From positions 1,984,001 to 2,048,000 of the forward strand of contig NZ_CP046128.1 in assembly GCF_038738535.1 (NCBI RefSeq): a stretch of DNA of 64,000 nucleotides. The letters run 5' to 3'. Below are positions 1 through 9,432 of the stretch, in pieces. Origin of the DNA: Bacillus pumilus (GTDB lineage Bacteria; Bacillota; Bacilli; Bacillales; Bacillaceae). The position numbers and the translations under genes were made by a program. How positions within the stretch are numbered: position 1 is the first letter of the stretch; every line of letters begins with the position of its first letter. Below the pieces are notes generated by a model, which saw only the letters and a list, made by a program, of their open reading frames with translations, searched no databases and was not told the origin of the DNA.

Positions 1-49
1 CGCCTCCTGTTCGTTCAGCGATATCCTTGAAAATATCGACTTTTTCCAA
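1..49 (-). CDS. spoIVA: SpoIVA, coat basement ATPase (N-terminal fragment)
   Basis: Only the first 16 codons are inside the window; the gene runs off the left edge. They read (TTG start) L/M-EKVDIFKDIAERTGG, which matches the N-terminus of SpoIVA as I remember it, the ATPase that polymerises on the forespore surface and anchors the coat. The TTG start at 47-49 is preceded by a good ribosome binding site (GGGAGGGG, about 51-61). A well-formed sigma-E promoter lies about 90 bases upstream. Identity rests on a short stretch but agrees with the neighbouring yphF-yphE-gpsA order. Confidence 0.85.
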   Translation of the reverse strand, partial: MEKVDIFKDIAERTGG

Positions 50-140
50 GTGATCCCCTCCCGGACTTGCTATCCTCGTTTTCAAATAAAATACTCTATT
101 CTTCAATCAAACTGTGCTTGAAAGGTGTCTGGACAATATA

Positions 141-170
141 TGTGTATGACGTTGTCCTATTTGAATATGA
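141..170 (-). promoter_or_regulatory. Sigma-E promoter of spoIVA
   Basis: On the minus strand the -35 TCATATT (170-164) fits the sigma-E consensus KMATATW at all positions. It is followed by 15 bases and the -10 CATACACA (148-141), close to CATACAMT. Known biology (spoIVA is a mother-cell gene) fits. The promoter lies inside a nested inverted repeat (121-177). Confidence 0.75.
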
Positions 171-202
171 CACCTTTTTTGTTTTGAGAGTATGTTTAGC
201 CA

Positions 203-246
203 TAAAAAAACCTTTCTCCTCATTTATATGCAGAGGAAAAAGGTTC
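203..246 (-). terminator. Terminator of yphF
   Basis: A 13-base inverted repeat with one mismatch (209-221 and 233-245) is followed on the minus strand by seven T residues. It lies just after the yphF stop. Confidence 0.8.
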
Positions 247-254
247 ATTCTTGT

Positions 255-980
255 TTATGACGTCTTTTTTTCTAAAAAGTCAGGCTCACCTTTTTTGTTG
301 ATGGTATATGGGACAGAAAACGCGGGTACAAACGGGGTTTCCTGCCAATAGACATCTTGAATGTTTTCACCTGGTTTGAGCTTTTGTTTCGTATTCTTCA
401 AAATATGAGCAAAATCACTGCGGTAGTCCACATAGATTTCGCCATTTGATGAAATCAGTAACGGGAGGGAATTCCCCGTCACCGGACTCATGACCGTAGG
501 CGGCGATTTTAAGCCTAGCTTTTTTTCATTTAACGTATATAAATTGCTTGATACTACTTTGCCATATGGCGGATATGTATGTTCATCTTGATATATTTTG
601 ATTCTAAGCCGTAATTCACTGATGGTTTGCGTCATTTTGACATCAAGCAGTTTCACCGTTGGTTTTTTTTCGACGTCTGTGAGGACATACATATATTCGC
701 CCCCGCCTTCAAAAGATGTAGACGGTACATCGTGTAAATATCTTGGTGACAAGCGCTTAAAGTCGATGACGTACTTCTGATAAACCGGCGTGTCTGCTTC
801 TTTCGTTTCAATCGGCAAAAGGCCATTAGTTGCTTTTTGAAATTCCTCAATCGCTGTCTGAACGCTTTGCAGCTGTTCTTCATATGGCACATGGTTTTCA
901 GTTTTGCGATTTTCTGGATACAGACATCCTGTTAGTAAAATAAGTGCTAACAACGTGACACTGACTTTTGCTTTGATCAT
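255..980 (-). CDS. yphF: YphF, putative sporulation lipoprotein
   Basis: A 241-residue protein with a short hydrophobic signal ending in a lipobox LLTGC near residues 16-20, so it is predicted to be lipid-anchored outside the membrane. The rest is soluble and polar, without an enzymatic motif I recognise. It matches B. subtilis YphF by sequence style and position beside yphE, gpsA and spoIVA. I chose the ATG at 980 over the GTG at 983 because GGAAG sits six bases upstream. It probably forms an operon with yphE, 18 bases upstream. Function is unknown. Confidence 0.8.
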   Translation of the reverse strand: MIKAKVSVTLLALILLTGCLYPENRKTENHVPYEEQLQSVQTAIEEFQKATNGLLPIETKEADTPVYQKYVIDFKRLSPRYLHDVPSTSFEGGGEYMYVLTDVEKKPTVKLLDVKMTQTISELRLRIKIYQDEHTYPPYGKVVSSNLYTLNEKKLGLKSPPTVMSPVTGNSLPLLISSNGEIYVDYRSDFAHILKNTKQKLKPGENIQDVYWQETPFVPAFSVPYTINKKGEPDFLEKKTS

Positions 981-998
981 CACATTCTTCCTTTTTCT

Positions 999-1202
999 TT
1001 ATTCATTGACCGGCCCGCTAAATACAACTAAAAACACAATGATACCTGATATAAGCATCAAGCTGTATGCAACGGTCGAGGCTGTTATTTTAAGAAACCG
1101 GCTTTTCAGCTTAAATCGACTGAAATAAATGGTTACTACGGCTAAAAACATGAGCCCCATGGAACCAAGCGCAAACCACATCTTGATTAAAGCAAAACTC
1201 AT
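999..1202 (-). CDS. yphE: YphE, small membrane protein (DUF2768-like)
   Basis: Sixty-seven residues with two hydrophobic helices (about 8-27 and 43-64) joined by a basic loop (RFKLKSRFLK), so probably a two-span membrane protein. It matches B. subtilis YphE in length and location. A strong ribosome binding site (AAGGGGGA) precedes the ATG. It is followed closely by yphF in a likely two-gene unit. Molecular function is unknown. Confidence 0.8.
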   Translation of the reverse strand: MSFALIKMWFALGSMGLMFLAVVTIYFSRFKLKSRFLKITASTVAYSLMLISGIIVFLVVFSGPVNE

Positions 1203-1311
1203 CGTGCCTGTCCCCCTTCAAAACGAACAAATTGTAAGCGTTTATATTTCATTCTAAACCAAAAATAAGGTAAATATCAATCATTTTTCCAATCATTCAG
1301 AAAAAAGCGCA

Positions 1312-1350
1312 TAAAAAAACTGAAGCAAAGAGGGGGACTCTGCTTCAGTC
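1312..1350 (-). terminator. Terminator after gpsA
   Basis: Stem ACTGAAGCA / TGCTTCAGT followed on the minus strand by a seven-T run. It ends the der-gpsA transcript, which before this point contains the folded element at 1377-1447. Confidence 0.8.
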
Positions 1351-1376
1351 ATTAAATCGACTATTTTTCCTCATTC

Positions 1377-1447
1377 TGTAGAGGCAAAGCTCTATTCAAA
1401 CTTCATTGCTATGTTATGCAAGTCTTCCCCTTCTTGCATCCTCTACA
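1377..1447 (-). other. Unassigned structured RNA element in the gpsA 3' region
   Basis: On the minus strand an outer 8-bp helix (TGTAGAGG with CCTCTACA) encloses a perfect 7-bp hairpin (ATGCAAG with CTTGCAT, loop AAGGGGAAGA) and a weaker second arm (GCAA..AAG with CTTTGC). A competing 5-bp hairpin (TAGAG, six-base loop, CTCTA) would break the outer helix. It lies between the gpsA stop and its terminator. I do not recognise it as a known riboswitch class. Structure is seen in sequence; any role is inference. Confidence 0.4.
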
Positions 1448-1468
1448 TGCCTAAGTTCAGTCTTCCAT

Positions 1469-2506
1469 TTATTTTGTTTGGTTTTCAAACATGTTCACAA
1501 GGTCTTCCATTTCATGTGTTTTCACACGTGCCATCAATGATTCTACAGCATCGTCGACCTTTTTCCCTTCAAATAAGACGTGGTAAAGCGCCTCTGTAAT
1601 CGGCATGCTGACCTTGTATTCTTTGGAGAGCTGATAAGCGCCTTTTGTTGTACGGACGCCTTCAACAACCATCCCCATTTTTTCAAGCACTTCTTCAAGC
1701 TTATACCCTTTACCAAGCAGATTTCCGCAGCGCCAGTTACGCGAATGAACACTTGTACATGTCACGATCAAATCTCCCACGCCTGTTAATCCGGCAAATG
1801 TCAGAGGATTTCCTCCCATTTTCGTACCAAGACGTGCGATTTCAGCGAGTCCTCTAGTGATGAGCGCCGCTTTCGCATTGTCACCATATCCAAGTCCGTC
1901 TGTGATCCCTGCCGCAAGAGCAATGATATTTTTCAGTGCTCCGCCTATTTCTACACCAATCACATCAGGGTTTGTGTATACTCTAAAGTTGTTGTTCATG
2001 AACAAATCTTGAACAAATTGAGCTGCTTCAATATTTTCTGATGAGACAGTGACAGTTGTCGGATGACGCAAGCCTACTTCTTCGGCATGGCTCGGCCCTG
2101 ATAAGACAACAACAGCTTCTCTTTTCTCAGCAGGTACTTCTTGTTCAATCATTTGAGAAATTCTAAGAAGTGTATCTGGTTCAATCCCTTTACTTACATG
2201 GACAAACGGCACTTTCGATGTGATCAGCTCATTTGCCTGCTTTAATACTTCGCGAATGGCCTTTGTTGGCACAGCGACAATAATAGCGTCTGTCCCCTCT
2301 AACGCCTGCTTCATATCTGTCGTCGCCTGAATAGACGCTGGCAGTTCGACATTAGGCAAGTAATCATGATTTTCATGTTTCTCATTGATTTGATCAATAA
2401 GCTCTTGTCTATGTCCCCACATGTGTACATCATGATGATTATCAGCTAATACAAGCGCAAGAGCTGTTCCCCAGCTGCCTGCTCCAAGTACTGAAATTTT
2501 CTTCAT
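1469..2506 (-). CDS. gpsA: Glycerol-3-phosphate dehydrogenase [NAD(P)+]
   Basis: A 345-residue cytosolic enzyme that reduces dihydroxyacetone phosphate to sn-glycerol 3-phosphate, the first step towards phospholipids. The N-terminal Rossmann motif GAGSWGTA is at residues 7-14, and the catalytic-domain stretch containing GGALKNIIA lies near 190. The ATG at 2506 is preferred over the GTG at 2515: it gives the family length and uses AAGGGTGAG five bases upstream. It starts 14 bases after the der stop, so the two are probably co-transcribed. Confidence 0.96.
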   Translation of the reverse strand: MKKISVLGAGSWGTALALVLADNHHDVHMWGHRQELIDQINEKHENHDYLPNVELPASIQATTDMKQALEGTDAIIVAVPTKAIREVLKQANELITSKVPFVHVSKGIEPDTLLRISQMIEQEVPAEKREAVVVLSGPSHAEEVGLRHPTTVTVSSENIEAAQFVQDLFMNNNFRVYTNPDVIGVEIGGALKNIIALAAGITDGLGYGDNAKAALITRGLAEIARLGTKMGGNPLTFAGLTGVGDLIVTCTSVHSRNWRCGNLLGKGYKLEEVLEKMGMVVEGVRTTKGAYQLSKEYKVSMPITEALYHVLFEGKKVDDAVESLMARVKTHEMEDLVNMFENQTK

Positions 2507-2520
2507 CCTGCTCACCCTTT

Positions 2521-3831
2521 TTATTTTCTCGCTCTCGCAAATATTTTAATCGGTGTTCCTTCAAAACCAAATGCATCTCGAATGCGGTTTTCTAGGAAAC
2601 GTTCATAAGAAAAGTGCATAAGCTCTGGATCATTTACAAACACCACAAAGGACGGAGGCTTAATAGCCACCTGTGTCGCATAGTAAATTTTCAGACGCTG
2701 TCCATTATGAGTCGGTGTTGGATTCATTGCCACTGCATCCATGATGATATCGTTCAAAATATTCGTTTGAACGCGCATCGCATGATTTTCACTAGCTGTA
2801 ATAATGGATGGCATTAACGTATGAATTCTCTTTTTCGTAAGAGCAGACATAAACAAGACAGGTGCATAATCCAGAAATTGAAAATGCTCGCGAATGTTTT
2901 GCTCAAATTCCTTCATTGTACGCTCATCTTTTTCAACAGCGTCCCATTTGTTCACAACGATCACAACAGCTTTACCAGCTTCGTGTGCATAGCCTGCAAT
3001 ACGTTTATCCTGCTCAATAATGCCTTCTTCACCGTCTAGAACAACAGCGACAACATCAGAACGATCAATGGCTTTTAATGCACGAAGCACACTGTATTTC
3101 TCTGTTGTTTCATATACTTTTCCTTTTTTCCTCATACCTGCTGTATCGACAATGACAAAGTCACGCTGATTGTACGTAAACATCGTATCCACAGCATCTC
3201 TTGTCGTACCAGCGATGTTGCTCACAATGACCCGGTCTTCTCCAAGCATTGCATTCACTAAAGAAGATTTCCCTACATTCGGACGGCCGATTAAGCAGAA
3301 CTGAACAACTTCTTCCGCATACTGTGTATCCGGTAAGTTTTTGAAGTGTTCTGCGACAGCATCAAGCAGATCACCTAGACCTAATCCGTGCGTTCCAGAA
3401 ATCGGATACGGTTCGCCAAACCCTAGTGCATAAAAGTCATACACGTCACTTCTCATTTCAGGGTTGTCCAGTTTATTGACAGCAAGTACAACTGGCTTTT
3501 TCGTGCGATATAAAATTTTTGCGACTTCTTCATCCGCAGATGTGACACCATCTCGTCCATTCACCATGAAGATAATGACATCCGCTTCATCCATTGCGAT
3601 TTCCGCCTGATGGCGAATTTGAGCTAAAAATGGCTCATCTCCAATATCAATTCCACCAGTATCTATTAAGTTAAAGTCATAATTTAACCATTCAGCAGAG
3701 CTATAGATTCGATCTCTTGTTACACCAGGTGTGTCTTCTACAATCGATATTCTTTCGCCTGCGATTCGATTAAAAATTGTAGATTTTCCAACGTTGGGCC
3801 TTCCAACAATGGCTACGACAGGTTTACCCAT
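2521..3831 (-). CDS. der: GTPase Der (EngA), 50S ribosome assembly
   Basis: A 436-residue double-GTPase needed for maturation of the large ribosomal subunit. Two G domains are visible: Walker A GRPNVGKS at about 10-17 with DTGG and NKLD, and a second GRPNVGKS at about 182 with DTAG and NKWD, then a KH-like C-terminal domain ending in a basic ARARK tail. Sequence is nearly identical to B. subtilis Der from memory. The ATG at 3831 is chosen because it begins [10 protein letters not shown] and follows a GAAAGGAAGGG ribosome binding site. Confidence 0.97.
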   Translation of the reverse strand: MGKPVVAIVGRPNVGKSTIFNRIAGERISIVEDTPGVTRDRIYSSAEWLNYDFNLIDTGGIDIGDEPFLAQIRHQAEIAMDEADVIIFMVNGRDGVTSADEEVAKILYRTKKPVVLAVNKLDNPEMRSDVYDFYALGFGEPYPISGTHGLGLGDLLDAVAEHFKNLPDTQYAEEVVQFCLIGRPNVGKSSLVNAMLGEDRVIVSNIAGTTRDAVDTMFTYNQRDFVIVDTAGMRKKGKVYETTEKYSVLRALKAIDRSDVVAVVLDGEEGIIEQDKRIAGYAHEAGKAVVIVVNKWDAVEKDERTMKEFEQNIREHFQFLDYAPVLFMSALTKKRIHTLMPSIITASENHAMRVQTNILNDIIMDAVAMNPTPTHNGQRLKIYYATQVAIKPPSFVVFVNDPELMHFSYERFLENRIRDAFGFEGTPIKIFARARK

Positions 3832-3917
3832 AGTACCCTTCCTTTCAATCCAGCCGCGATTCAATATGTTCATCATCATGTTTCAACCGGGATTTAAAAT
3901 TTTCATTCAGTTTTATG

Positions 3918-3946
3918 AAATAAACCCTTCAAACATGAAGGGTTCA
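3918..3946 (-). terminator. Stem-loop between the YIEGIA capping gene and der
   Basis: Perfect 8-bp stem AACCCTTC / GAAGGGTT with a six-base loop (AAACAT on the plus strand). The T tract on the minus strand is broken (TTTATTTC), so termination may be partial. Confidence 0.5.
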
Positions 3947-3990
3947 ACTTATATATTATATCAATTTTTAATCAGACCACAATGAATAAC

Positions 3991-4185
3991 TTAAAAATGT
4001 TTGACAATCAAGTAAAGATCTTCTCCAATTCCGTGTGCAATTCCATCTAAAATGGCCTCTAAATTCATGGCGTACATGTCGAGTTCTTCTTTATTTTCAC
4101 AGAAAAAAACGGCTGTTCCGCCCATGACCCGCTCTTTATTTGTTGTAGCCACAGCGAGTATAAATTGTTCAATGGTGTTCGCCAT
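3991..4185 (-). CDS. Small capping-complex subunit for the YIEGIA protein
   Basis: Sixty-four residues, soluble and compact, starting MANTIEQFIL and containing the paired segments VMGGTAVFFCENKEE and LIVKHF. It resembles the small protein family usually found directly beside YIEGIA-domain membrane proteins. Here its ATG lies six bases downstream of the seaA stop, so the two are almost certainly co-translated. The family name is from memory. The biochemical role is not established, but genetic linkage suggests a partner of SeaA in spore envelope assembly. Confidence 0.7.
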   Translation of the reverse strand: MANTIEQFILAVATTNKERVMGGTAVFFCENKEELDMYAMNLEAILDGIAHGIGEDLYLIVKHF

Positions 4186-4191
4186 GCCCTA

Positions 4192-5076
4192 TTACCTCAC
4201 TTTCTTTTTTATGAACTCTGTCGGCATTCTGATGGCATTTTCTAAAATAGGTACTTCTTCCAATACACGGACAGCCAAATCTTCACGATACCATTGCGGT
4301 AAAATGAACACGCCAAGTGTGCCGTTATTTAGATCACGTTTTGCGAGCGGACAGAGCGATGGTTCACCAGAGTCGCGATACACGCCAAGTACGTTGGATA
4401 AATCAAATAAAATGGCTTGCCGCTGCCCAAGATTGGCAATCGTTGTGGCTGAGTTGAAATTTTTCGGCGTCAAAATAAAGCCCATCCCATGCTCTAAAAT
4501 GAGCTTTTGCTTTTCGGGCAGTCCGATATTCATGATGTAAATATCATTCACATAAAGCCCTGCCCCATCAAAGCGAAGCTCTCCTTTTTGTATATTGACA
4601 ATATCCTTTAATTGGCTGCCAGACATTAATAGCTTTGCCAAGAAAAAACAAAGAATACCGACCACTGTACCAATAACGAGCGAGAAGAAAATACAGGCTG
4701 TGGTAGTAATCAGTGCCGTGAGAATCGCAATATAATTCCGGCTTTCAAAGGCAATGGCTATGCCTTCTATATATGTACTGCCTCTTGAGACTAGCTCATA
4801 TGAATCCATTTGAGTTAACGTATTTCTTTCCATATTGCGGACATCTCGGAATTGCGTGGCCGCCAGCGTGAGAAAGGTAATCGCCGTAAATTCCTCCTGA
4901 ATGAGTGCAGGCATAATGATCGCACCAAGTCCTGAAGCGATAAAACCAAGCGCAATATGAATCACTTGTCCATGAATATACGTGGGGTATTGCCGGTAAT
5001 CTGTTCTTAGCATATAAAGTCTGGCCGCCATCCCAAAGATGACACCAATAATCACAGGAAACGTATAATCCGTCAT
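4192..5076 (-). CDS. seaA: SeaA (YphB), YIEGIA-family membrane protein
   Basis: A 294-residue protein carrying the family signature STYIEGIAIAFESRNY near residues 97-112. Hydrophobic segments lie at about 6-24, 42-62 and 115-145, followed by a soluble C-terminal half. The start ATG overlaps the yphA stop (ATGA), indicating translational coupling. In B. subtilis this gene has been linked to spore envelope assembly; here that is inferred from the family and its neighbours. The C-terminal soluble domain could contact the small partner encoded immediately downstream. Confidence 0.82.
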   Translation of the reverse strand: MTDYTFPVIIGVIFGMAARLYMLRTDYRQYPTYIHGQVIHIALGFIASGLGAIIMPALIQEEFTAITFLTLAATQFRDVRNMERNTLTQMDSYELVSRGSTYIEGIAIAFESRNYIAILTALITTTACIFFSLVIGTVVGILCFFLAKLLMSGSQLKDIVNIQKGELRFDGAGLYVNDIYIMNIGLPEKQKLILEHGMGFILTPKNFNSATTIANLGQRQAILFDLSNVLGVYRDSGEPSLCPLAKRDLNNGTLGVFILPQWYREDLAVRVLEEVPILENAIRMPTEFIKKKVR

Positions 5077-5675
5077 GTTGATTTTGCAGCCCCTTTTACT
5101 GGTTTTCTCGATGAACGGGCGTTCAAGAGCTTTTCAAGCTGATCGACACCTAATAGGAAGATGGACCCTTGAACAACAAGGGACAGAAAAGAGAGATCTC
5201 CTATGACAATCGATGATGTCAGGCGGTGAATCGTCAGCGCATAAAGGGCTTCGCCAAGACATACAGACATCATCCATAGGGTGACTCGTTCTGTGAAATG
5301 ATGTCCATATGTCAAAGACATCAAGATCAGCAAGGCAAATACGACCCAATCCACTTTTATTAGCGTGAACCAAACCGGGTCATATAATGCAAAAATCATA
5401 AAAAAGGCATATGCGCTCACCATAGAGCCTAATTGCATGATTCTCATCATTTGATGGCCAGACCGGAATATAACGAAACCTGCACATGCATATAAAAAGG
5501 TCATCAAGTACCCCGCATTGAGGCTCATATCAAACATGGATACCATGAAATGACTACATATAATATGGACGAGGACACAAACGCCTAGCATACTGCGCCA
5601 TGAGCTTTTTTCCATAATAAATGTCACCATAATCCAAACGAACCATATGGACCAATAATAGTACAAAGCCTCCAA
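5073..5675 (-). CDS. yphA: YphA, polytopic membrane protein
   Basis: Two hundred residues with about six hydrophobic helices spread over the whole length and a short basic tail (RSSRKPVKGAAKST). No catalytic motif is visible. The start is TTG at 5675, behind GAGGTGAT with eight bases spacing. It opens a three-gene unit (yphA, seaA, small capping subunit) with overlapping or touching genes. It matches B. subtilis YphA by position. Function unknown, probably sporulation-linked because of its partners. Confidence 0.78.
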   Translation of the reverse strand: MEALYYYWSIWFVWIMVTFIMEKSSWRSMLGVCVLVHIICSHFMVSMFDMSLNAGYLMTFLYACAGFVIFRSGHQMMRIMQLGSMVSAYAFFMIFALYDPVWFTLIKVDWVVFALLILMSLTYGHHFTERVTLWMMSVCLGEALYALTIHRLTSSIVIGDLSFLSLVVQGSIFLLGVDQLEKLLNARSSRKPVKGAAKST

Positions 5676-5745
5676 CGTCTCATCACCTCAATTACATTAT
5701 GGGAAAATCCCCAATTTTTAAACGTAAGGGATCGCTTTGGACATT

Positions 5746-5774
5746 GTATGAAATAAACAAGAGGTGACACTCTA
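5746..5774 (+). promoter_or_regulatory. Possible sigma-G promoter of ypzI
   Basis: GTATG (5746-5750), 17 bases, then CACTCTA (5768-5774), one mismatch from the sigma-G -10 CATNMTA. The spacing is the same as at the spoVA promoter in this window. The predicted transcript would begin almost at the ribosome binding site, which lowers confidence. Confidence 0.4.
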
Positions 5775-5795
5775 ATAATTGAGGAGGGATGCATG

Positions 5796-5927
5796 ATGGG
5801 AAAAGATAGACAGGAAAAACGCTTAAAGGCATCAAAAAGAGTGGAATCTGACCGTGATCAATCCATTCATCATAAAGGGGCAACAGCATTAGAAGGTCCA
5901 GATAGCGCACGAAGAAGAAATCAATAA
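5796..5927 (+). CDS. ypzI: YpzI-type small basic protein
   Basis: A 43-residue very hydrophilic protein (MGKDRQEKRLKASKR..., ending DSARRRNQ), rich in Arg, Lys, Asp and Glu, with no membrane segment. It matches the YpzI family by sequence style and location between yphA and fni. GAGGAGGG at 5781-5788 gives eight bases spacing to this ATG; the ATG at 5793 is also possible. It is the only plus-strand gene in the first 22 kb. Function is unknown; its size and a sigma-G-like promoter suggest a spore protein. Confidence 0.75.
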   Translation: MGKDRQEKRLKASKRVESDRDQSIHHKGATALEGPDSARRRNQ

Positions 5928-5955
5928 AAAAAGGCATGTGATGACCACATGCCTT
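5925..5955 (-). terminator. Terminator shared by fni and ypzI
   Basis: Perfect 10-bp stem AAGGCATGTG / CACATGCCTT with a five-base loop. The T run is strong on the minus strand (after fni) and weak on the plus strand (after ypzI). Confidence 0.85.
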
Positions 5956-5980
5956 AGATGTTTAGGGGCTAAACTTGATT

Positions 5981-7054
<1,074 letters not shown>

Positions 7055-7062
7055 TCACCAAA

Positions 7063-8214
7063 TTATTTTAATTTATTAAGCTTATCGCCGATCAGGTCAC
7101 CAAGCTGGAATCCGCTTGTGTTTTCTTCTTTCGCCTGATATTGACGATAATTCTCTTCGATTTGTTTTTCAGGATTTTCTTCTAAATCACGGATGCTTAA
7201 TGAAATGCGCTCTTCATCTTCATTCACATCAAGCACTTTCACTTTCACAGTCTGCCCTTCTTCAAGGACTTCTTGCGGTGTACCGATATGTTTATGAGAG
7301 ATTTGGGAAATATGCACAAGTCCTTCGACGCCTGGCAGAATTTCAACAAATGCACCAAAGCTCACAAGACGTTGAACAGTTCCTTCAAGCACATCACCTT
7401 GTTTTACCTTTTCGCCAATCTGGCTCCAAGGTCCTGGTAATGTTTCTTTAATAGATAGTGAGATACGTTCGTTATCACGATCAACAGCAAGTACTTTGAC
7501 CTGGACTTCCTGGCCTTCTTCCACTACGTCAGATGGCTTTTCAACATGCGCATGGGATAGTTGAGAAATGTGAACCAATCCATCAATGCCGCCAATGTCT
7601 ACAAATGCACCAAAATCAGTAAGGCGCTGCACTTTACCATCAATCACACTGCCTACTTCAAGCTTTTGCAGGAAGTCTTGCTTTTTGTCTAATTGCTCTT
7701 GCTCCACTACTGCACGGTGCGAGAGAATCACACGATTTTTTTCGCGGTCAAGTTCGACCACGACAAGTGAGAGTGTTTTACCTTTGTAGTCTGAGAAGTC
7801 CTCTACATAGTGCGCTTCTACAAGAGATGCAGGAATAAATCCACGCACACCAATATCTACGACAAGACCACCTTTTACAACGTCTTTTACTTCAGCTTCA
7901 AATACTTCTTTTGTCTCAAACTTTTTCTCTAGGTCTTCCCAAGCGCGGTCTGCATCAACAGCACGTTTCGATAAAATCAAAGCATCGTCTTCGACTTTTG
8001 TTACTTTAAGCTCTAACTCGTCGCCATCTTTCACGACATCTGATGCTTTTTCAACGTGAAGACTTGATAATTCACTGATTGGGATGATACCAGGCTGTTT
8101 CACATTGACGATATCTACATTGACATGCTTGTCCTCAACTTTAGAAACAATCCCTTTCACTACATCTCCAACCTCTGGTACCTGAACATCGATTTGATTC
8201 ATTTCCTCTGTCAT
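7063..8214 (-). CDS. ypfD: YpfD, four-repeat S1 RNA-binding protein (RpsA-like)
   Basis: A 383-residue protein with four tandem S1 OB-fold repeats: about 13-85, 103-168, 188-257 and 273-343. The last two carry the classical FGAFV(D/E)I and EGLVHIS/DGLVHIS cores. The C-terminal tail is charged. Gram-positive homologues are shorter than E. coli S1 (six repeats) and are non-essential in B. subtilis, so a ribosome role is not certain. GGAGG precedes the ATG. A 223-base leader separates it from cmk and likely holds its own promoter. Confidence 0.93.
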   Translation of the reverse strand: MTEEMNQIDVQVPEVGDVVKGIVSKVEDKHVNVDIVNVKQPGIIPISELSSLHVEKASDVVKDGDELELKVTKVEDDALILSKRAVDADRAWEDLEKKFETKEVFEAEVKDVVKGGLVVDIGVRGFIPASLVEAHYVEDFSDYKGKTLSLVVVELDREKNRVILSHRAVVEQEQLDKKQDFLQKLEVGSVIDGKVQRLTDFGAFVDIGGIDGLVHISQLSHAHVEKPSDVVEEGQEVQVKVLAVDRDNERISLSIKETLPGPWSQIGEKVKQGDVLEGTVQRLVSFGAFVEILPGVEGLVHISQISHKHIGTPQEVLEEGQTVKVKVLDVNEDEERISLSIRDLEENPEKQIEENYRQYQAKEENTSGFQLGDLIGDKLNKLK

Positions 8215-8437
8215 TTCGATAACCTCCTTGGTCCAAACCTACACAGCTTAGTTAAAACGACTGGGCGAATATGTGTCTTAAGCATGATGATTACCAGCCG
8301 AATATGTATTAAAGAAACATTCAAATCAACATAATTGCTTGAATGATCAATAAAAATAGTATTAGTATAAACTTCTAATAAAAGACCTTGTTTGTCAAGA
8401 GATAAACCTCTAACTTATTAAAGTTTTCTAAAATTTC
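8215..8437 (-). other. Intergenic leader between cmk and ypfD
   Basis: No gene is visible in this 223-base AT-rich stretch. It contains two near-direct copies of CGAATATGT (starting 8266 and 8303), each followed by TTAA. I see no clear hairpin terminator after cmk, so part of the ypfD transcription may come by read-through. Confidence 0.4.
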
Positions 8438-9115
8438 TTACTGTTTCTCCACGCGGTCTGCTGCATCTAAAATTTTACCTGCTACCTCTTGAATGGAAAG
8501 AGAAGTTGTGTCAATTTCAATGGCGTCATCCGCTTTCTTAAGTGGCGAAACTTCGCGCTCAGAATCAAGTTTGTCACGTCTTGCAATCTCTTCGATCAGC
8601 TGATCGTAATTGACATCGTAGCCTTTTTTCTGATTCTCTTCAAAACGGCGTTTTGCTCTTTCTTCTACTGATGCAAGCAAGAAAATTTTCACTTCGGCAT
8701 CTGGAAGAACGTGCGTACCTATGTCTCTTCCGTCCATAACGACACCGCCTTTTTGACCAAGCTCTTGCTGCCTGCGGACCATTTCTTCCCGAACAGCTCT
8801 GTGCTTTGCGACAACCGATACTTGGTTGCTCACGCGGTCTGTGCGAATATCCTCTGTGACATCGGTATTGTCTAGATGAACTTTTTGGCCCTCGTCCGTT
8901 GAGACCAGATCAATCACAGTTTTTTTTAGTAATGCATCAAGTGCTGTTTCGTCCTCAAGGTCTACACCATGATTAAGTGCCGCAAGTGTAATCGCGCGGT
9001 ACATGGCACCTGTATCGATATAAATATATGATTTTTTTGCTGCGACAATTTTTGCCACAGTGCTTTTTCCTGCAGCAGCAGGACCGTCAATTGCGATAGA
9101 TAATTTCTTTTTCAT
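8438..9115 (-). CDS. cmk: Cytidylate kinase
   Basis: A 225-residue NMP kinase that phosphorylates CMP and dCMP with ATP. The P-loop GPAAAGKST is at about 9-17, followed by the [10 protein letters not shown] substrate motif near 34-43 and the [12 protein letters not shown] stretch near 130. The ATG at 9115 is chosen because it follows AAGGAGAGG and yields the family length; longer upstream frames lack a ribosome binding site. The order cmk-ypfD-fni matches B. subtilis. Confidence 0.96.
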   Translation of the reverse strand: MKKKLSIAIDGPAAAGKSTVAKIVAAKKSYIYIDTGAMYRAITLAALNHGVDLEDETALDALLKKTVIDLVSTDEGQKVHLDNTDVTEDIRTDRVSNQVSVVAKHRAVREEMVRRQQELGQKGGVVMDGRDIGTHVLPDAEVKIFLLASVEERAKRRFEENQKKGYDVNYDQLIEEIARRDKLDSEREVSPLKKADDAIEIDTTSLSIQEVAGKILDAADRVEKQ

Positions 9116-9186
9116 AATACCTCTCCTTGATTGAATCTCCCTTATGAATTGTAACACGATCACCGCTCAAACGGGGGAATTTTCTA

Positions 9187-9369
9187 TCAATCCTTCTGCT
9201 TAAACGTTTCGATCCAATCTTCAATGCTCATGTTATTTACACCCTCGTATTGCACGACTTTTGACAAAAAGAGTTCTCCTTTTGTCAAATGAAGTGTGAT
9301 CTGAACGGCTAATAATAAGACAAGCTGAATGAGCACCGCTTTCAATAACCATCTTTCCATTGTCTTCAT
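9187..9369 (-). CDS. ypfB: YpfB, small single-span membrane protein
   Basis: Sixty residues: a basic N-terminus (MKTMERWLLK), one hydrophobic helix (about 10-28) and a polar C-terminal half. It matches YpfB (DUF5359-like) by position between motI and cmk. The ATG at 9369 follows GGAGG with eight bases spacing; the upstream in-frame extension has no such site. Function unknown. Confidence 0.78.
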   Translation of the reverse strand: MKTMERWLLKAVLIQLVLLLAVQITLHLTKGELFLSKVVQYEGVNNMSIEDWIETFKQKD

Positions 9370-9432
9370 ACAAAAAGCCTCCACGCTAGATTCTTTCACC
9401 TCTAGTATGGAAGCTTTTAACATCCTTTATTC

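Noticed and set aside
1233-1246. cre-like site TGTAAGCGTTTATA upstream of yphE
   Set aside because: One mismatch to the catabolite-repression consensus, but yphE is probably a sporulation gene and such matches are frequent in AT-rich leaders; not strong enough to call.
4052-4540. Open frame of 162 codons on the plus strand opposite seaA
   Set aside because: It is antisense to a well-supported gene, lacks a ribosome binding site and its composition (Ser, Phe, Met rich) is that of a shadow frame.
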